Positions 5,946-8,986 of a stretch of 8,986 nt of DNA are shown piece after piece. The notes under the pieces were generated by a model. That model made no database searches, was not told the DNA's origin, and was given only the letters and a program-made list of their open reading frames with translations. How positions within the stretch are numbered: the first letter of the stretch is position 1; every line of letters starts with the position of its first letter. This DNA comes from Bacteroidales bacterium (lineage in GTDB: Bacteria > Bacteroidota > Bacteroidia > Bacteroidales > P3): assembly GCA_017632095.1 (NCBI GenBank), contig JAGBSA010000038.1:1-8986 (forward strand). Direction: 5' to 3'. A program made the position numbers and the translations under genes.

Positions 5946-7095
5946 TCTCTTCAAGAATCTCATTACATTTTTCCCAACGGAAGTTATTTAATATGTACTC
6001 TCGTCCATTCTTAGCAAGCTTTTTGCTCATTTCTTTATTGTTTAATAACTCCAAAATGCAGTTTGCGTAATCTTGAGCTTTGTCTGCAATCAATATTTCT
6101 TCTTTATCGCTTGCCTTTAGAGCCTTATTGGCAAGTGAAGAACTGATTGAAGGAATTGAACAAGCCATTGCTTCGAGTAATTTGTTCTGTAAACCTGTTC
6201 CTATTTGCATTGGAGCAATGAACACTTTGCTTTGTAGATACATATCCCTCATATCATCTACTTTTTCAATGATTAGGTTTGTTGTAGTGGCTTTTGCTTT
6301 TATGTGTTTCGGAGGATTGACTCCCGCAATGCAAATTGTGGTTTCTGGACGTTGCTTTCTAACCAACGGCATTATAGTTTGGAGCAAGTATTCTGCGGCA
6401 GTGATATTTGGTTTGTAGCCCATATTTCCACAGAACAAAACATCGTATAATTTCTCTTTTTCTTTTGGTTGCTCAATGTATCTTTGTGAAACTCCGTTTG
6501 AAACAATGGCAACCTTATCTCTTAGAGGAGAGTTTAGTAATTCTCGATCTGATTCTGTGATTATTGTTTGTGCATCGAATGTTTCCATTGCTCTATCCTC
6601 ATATCTTCGTAAGCGTTTAGCTTCCATAAGAAATATCGGTCTCAAAAGAAAATTACTCTTGCCGGCTCTTCGTTCCATGTTTGCAGAAAGTGTGTCTTGA
6701 AAGTCTATAACTTGTGGTAGAGATATGTTTTCTGCATAAGGAGCTGTTCGAACAAATTGATAGTAACACAAGTCGGGCTTATGTCTTAGCAAAAAAGCAT
6801 CATAGAGTTTTTTAATTTTGCTTGATTTGTAGAAAGCTACTTGTAAGGGTAATGAATTGAAGATAGCAAGCAATACTTTTGGCATTGCTTTCCATTTGTT
6901 AAGGTAAGCGACTTCGATTTGTTTGCAAAATGGTTGCAGCTCTTGAATATGCTCCTCGGAAACCTTTTCATCACTTATGCAAAACAAGAAAATCTCGTGC
7001 TTTTTTGCCAATTGAACAATTTGGTTGTAAGCTCGAAGTTTGTCGCCCTTTATTAAAGGGAATGGAAACCGTGAAAGAAAAATTGCAATCTTCAT
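5920..7095 (-). CDS. GT4-type glycosyltransferase (GT-B fold)
   Basis: The 391-residue protein has the two-lobed GT-B layout. The N-terminal lobe starts MKIAIFLSRFPFPLIKGDKLRA, containing the acceptor-side loop PFPLIKGDK (11-19). The C-terminal donor-binding lobe carries FCGNMGYKPN (221-230) and PMQIGTGLQNKLLEAMA (295-311), in which E308 occupies the place of the sugar-nucleotide-binding glutamate. It probably transfers a sugar from a nucleotide donor to a membrane-linked acceptor at the cytoplasmic face; donor and acceptor cannot be predicted. The pattern resembles the sugar-transferase group linked to exopolysaccharide systems in other phyla. It follows a related transferase by 27 bases and an LptF/G gene, pointing to envelope glycan assembly. 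Its last codons are part of the 21-base repeat array. Confidence 0.88.
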   Translation of the reverse strand: MKIAIFLSRFPFPLIKGDKLRAYNQIVQLAKKHEIFLFCISDEKVSEEHIQELQPFCKQIEVAYLNKWKAMPKVLLAIFNSLPLQVAFYKSSKIKKLYDAFLLRHKPDLCYYQFVRTAPYAENISLPQVIDFQDTLSANMERRAGKSNFLLRPIFLMEAKRLRRYEDRAMETFDAQTIITESDRELLNSPLRDKVAIVSNGVSQRYIEQPKEKEKLYDVLFCGNMGYKPNITAAEYLLQTIMPLVRKQRPETTICIAGVNPPKHIKAKATTTNLIIEKVDDMRDMYLQSKVFIAPMQIGTGLQNKLLEAMACSIPSISSSLANKALKASDKEEILIADKAQDYANCILELLNNKEMSKKLAKNGREYILNNFRWEKCNEILEESFLNLRSK

Positions 7096-7122
7096 TCTAC
7101 TGAAATGATGCTTTAATTTGAT

Positions 7123-8322
7123 TTATTTTTCCAACAACTCTTTATAATAAGACGTGATTTCGCCTGCAATATTGTTTACATTGTATTTTGAAGCTATCAA
7201 TTCAGCGGCTTGATTGCCGATTTGCTTGGCGTAATATGGCTCATCAAGACAACGTTTCACAGCAATGGCAAATTCTTCAGGAGTGTCAGCAATTATAATA
7301 TTCTTTCCATTTTCATACATCAAGCCTTCGGCTGCAATGGTTGTTGCAATTACTGTTTTACCAATGCTCATTGCTTCGATTATTTTAATTCTTATACCAC
7401 TACCGGAAAGTAATGGCACAACCATTATTTGTTTGCTAGTCATAAAACGCACACTATCATCAACCTCTCCAACAATGAACACATCTTTTCTGTCGTTTGC
7501 CAATAACCAATCGGGCATATTACGACCTGCAAAATAGGCTTTGACTTGTGGACTTGCTGCTTTGACAGCGTCCCAGCAAGAATTGAGGAACCAACGTATG
7601 CCTTGCTCGTTTGGAAACCAATTCATGCTTCCGATATGAAAGATTGTATTTTCCTCTTCCAAAACATCATGTACAGTTTCTGTTGAACTCATTCCAACGG
7701 CTACGGCTTTGCATAATTTACGATAGCCATTTGCAACAAAGTATTCTGCATCTACCTCTGTAACAGGAAATATTGCATCATATAAATTGATGTTTTCTCG
7801 TTCGTAATATTCCAATGTTAGAGCTAAGTGTTTGAGATAATAGCGTTTTAAGGGGTTTTTAGTTGCTTTATATGTGCGTTTCCAAATCTTGTTTTCTACA
7901 TTTGGAGAACGTAAAACAATTTTTGCTTTGCTAAGCTTGCGACACAATGGAACATAAGGCGTAAGGAATATGCTCTCCATTTGTATCACGTCAAATTCTT
8001 CTTTTTTCAGAATTTCCGCAAGCTTGATTTTCATATCTTGAGAGATGAAACGTTTTACATGATAGCTTTCTCCGGTTAGCCAAGCAACGAGTGCAGGTAG
8101 CGGTTTGATGTCTAAATCTACGAAAACGGTTTCAAAATCTGTTTTGTCTTTATATTCTTGTGGTAATGCCTCAACTTTGCATGGGTGTTTCTTTGAATGG
8201 AAAGACAGAACCTTTACTTTATGGCCCATATTTATCAATCCATCTGTAAGGGAGTTCATTCCCATTGCACCACCGTCAGTTGCAGGAAAGGGAGGTTTAT
8301 AACAAATTTGCAGTATTCTCAT
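7123..8322 (-). CDS. GT4-type glycosyltransferase (GT-B fold), second copy
   Basis: The chosen start, ATG at 8322-8320, gives 399 residues opening MRILQICYKPPFPATDGGA, the normal N-terminus of the family. A longer frame would start at a TTG at 8370 and add 16 Lys/Arg/Asn-rich residues while overlapping the previous gene by 74 bases, so it is not preferred. The N-lobe acceptor loop is PPFPATDGGA (10-19). The C-lobe carries FHIGSMNWFPN (228-238) and PLLSGSGIRIKIIEAMSIG (303-321), with E316 as the probable donor-binding glutamate. It shares the layout of the downstream transferase and is likely a distant paralogue. The start overlaps the end of the LptF/G gene by 26 bases, so the genes are coupled. 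Donor and acceptor are unknown. Confidence 0.88.
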   Translation of the reverse strand: MRILQICYKPPFPATDGGAMGMNSLTDGLINMGHKVKVLSFHSKKHPCKVEALPQEYKDKTDFETVFVDLDIKPLPALVAWLTGESYHVKRFISQDMKIKLAEILKKEEFDVIQMESIFLTPYVPLCRKLSKAKIVLRSPNVENKIWKRTYKATKNPLKRYYLKHLALTLEYYERENINLYDAIFPVTEVDAEYFVANGYRKLCKAVAVGMSSTETVHDVLEEENTIFHIGSMNWFPNEQGIRWFLNSCWDAVKAASPQVKAYFAGRNMPDWLLANDRKDVFIVGEVDDSVRFMTSKQIMVVPLLSGSGIRIKIIEAMSIGKTVIATTIAAEGLMYENGKNIIIADTPEEFAIAVKRCLDEPYYAKQIGNQAAELIASKYNVNNIAGEITSYYKELLEK

Positions 8323-8986
8323 TATCTTGTTTTGATTTCTTCGTTTTGAAAATATGGAACAGTTTTTCAATTGCTCGCATCCAACTTTCAGAATTAAATA
8401 ATGAAGAGTCGGAAGTCGCTTTCATCGTTAGAACGATTCCTAATGGAAGAAAGACTATAGAAGACAGCCACATGCCAACCCAAACCGGTATTGAGCCTTC
8501 CACAGCCGCATTTTCACCAATCTGTCCCACTATATGGTAAATTATGAATGCAAGTGTTGAAATAACAACAGGCATACCCAAGCCGCCTTTTCTTATGATT
8601 GCTCCAAGGGGAGCTCCAATGAAGAACAATATAAGGCAAGCTGCAGAAAGCGTAAACTTGCGATGGAACTCTATCTCGTGTCTTCGAATCATTTCTTCGT
8701 CGGCATTGAGTTTTGATTCGTACAAAGACAACTCTTGAGAGTAGTATTGCTTTTTTGCTTCACCGAATACGCTTAGTTGTTTTGCAACTTGAGGATTTAG
8801 TTTGCCGGATTTGTCGCATTCAATTTTTATGTTATGATTTCTAAGTTCGGGTTCATCATTTATTCTAGCGAAAAGACTATTTTGCATAGCTGTTACATAT
8901 AGCTCATTAGAGGCTTTCAGTGTGTCCAATGCTGCTTTTAATTCTACAACATCAAGGGTCTTGTAATGCCCCTCGTATCTATCTAC
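8297..8986 (-). CDS. LptF/LptG-family permease, C-terminal part (partial)
   Basis: The frame is open from the window edge (8986) to a TAA at 8299-8297, giving 229 codons of a gene whose 5' end lies outside. The apparent start at 8929 is a TTG inside the open frame and is not the true start. The end of the periplasmic domain is followed by a conserved junction, EFHRKFTLSAACLILFFIGA and PLGAIIRKGGLG, that is the signature of YjgP/YjgQ (LptF/LptG) permeases, then further membrane helices (about PVVISTLAFIIYHIVG and VWVGMWLSSIVFLPLGIVL) and a Lys/Asn-rich cytoplasmic tail. LptF/G form the transmembrane part of the ABC transporter that extracts lipopolysaccharide from the inner membrane. Bacteroidetes versions cannot be split into LptF or LptG by eye. 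It heads the visible part of the unit with two glycosyltransferases. Confidence 0.9.
   Translation of the reverse strand, partial: VDRYEGHYKTLDVVELKAALDTLKASNELYVTAMQNSLFARINDEPELRNHNIKIECDKSGKLNPQVAKQLSVFGEAKKQYYSQELSLYESKLNADEEMIRRHEIEFHRKFTLSAACLILFFIGAPLGAIIRKGGLGMPVVISTLAFIIYHIVGQIGENAAVEGSIPVWVGMWLSSIVFLPLGIVLTMKATSDSSLFNSESWMRAIEKLFHIFKTKKSKQDNENTANLL

Noticed and set aside
8323..8370. Upstream extension of the first glycosyltransferase from a TTG at 8370
   Set aside because: The ATG at 8322 begins the conserved family N-terminus; the extra 16 residues are polar, and the longer form would overlap the permease gene by 74 bases.
8927..8929. TTG start for the LptF/G-like protein at 8929
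   Set aside because: The frame stays open upstream to the window edge and the family requires N-terminal membrane helices not present downstream of this codon, so this is an internal leucine codon.

Overview
The window looks like a piece of a low-GC Bacteroidetes chromosome, most likely of the Bacteroidales type. Three things point there: both promoters I can place match the Bacteroidetes pattern (TTG about 19-20 bases before TAnnTTTG), there are no clear Shine-Dalgarno sites in front of the starts, and the gene families are typical (a RluB-type pseudouridine synthase with an Arg/Glu-rich N-terminal extension, a large AsmA-like protein with an acidic tail, and an LptF/LptG permease). Exact genus cannot be told from the sequence alone.

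Layout: (1) 2-262, plus strand: the 3' end of an unrecognised protein with a hydrophobic C-terminal tail. (2) 296-338: a strong hairpin terminator between convergent genes. (3) 427-1955, minus strand: a two-gene operon, purE followed with an ATGA overlap by a P-loop kinase/dCMP deaminase fusion. (4) 1956-2158: a divergent promoter region with one promoter for each direction and an 11-bp inverted repeat lying on the purE promoter. (5) 2159-5812, plus strand: rluB and an AsmA-like protein, 3 bases apart. (6) 5813-5919: convergent intergenic region. (7) 5920-8986, minus strand: an LptF/LptG-family permease (5' end outside the window) overlapping a glycosyltransferase, which is followed after 27 bases by a second glycosyltransferase.

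The genes make sense as three housekeeping or envelope units: nucleotide metabolism (PurE in purine synthesis, dCMP deaminase supplying dUMP for thymidylate), rRNA modification plus outer-membrane homeostasis (RluB, AsmA-like), and envelope glycolipid or polysaccharide assembly and export (LptF/G plus two GT4-type glycosyltransferases).

The least expected structure is not a gene. Both convergent intergenic regions carry a degenerate tandem repeat with an exact 21-base period and the core TAAAACgAAGA. One array (299-446) has seven units in register and the other (5841-5945) has five. The period equals two turns of B-DNA, the units carry A-tracts, each array runs into the last codons of a flanking gene, and in the first array the terminator hairpin itself is built from two repeat units. 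I see no CRISPR array, insertion sequence, tRNA or rRNA, and no clear phage-defence system.
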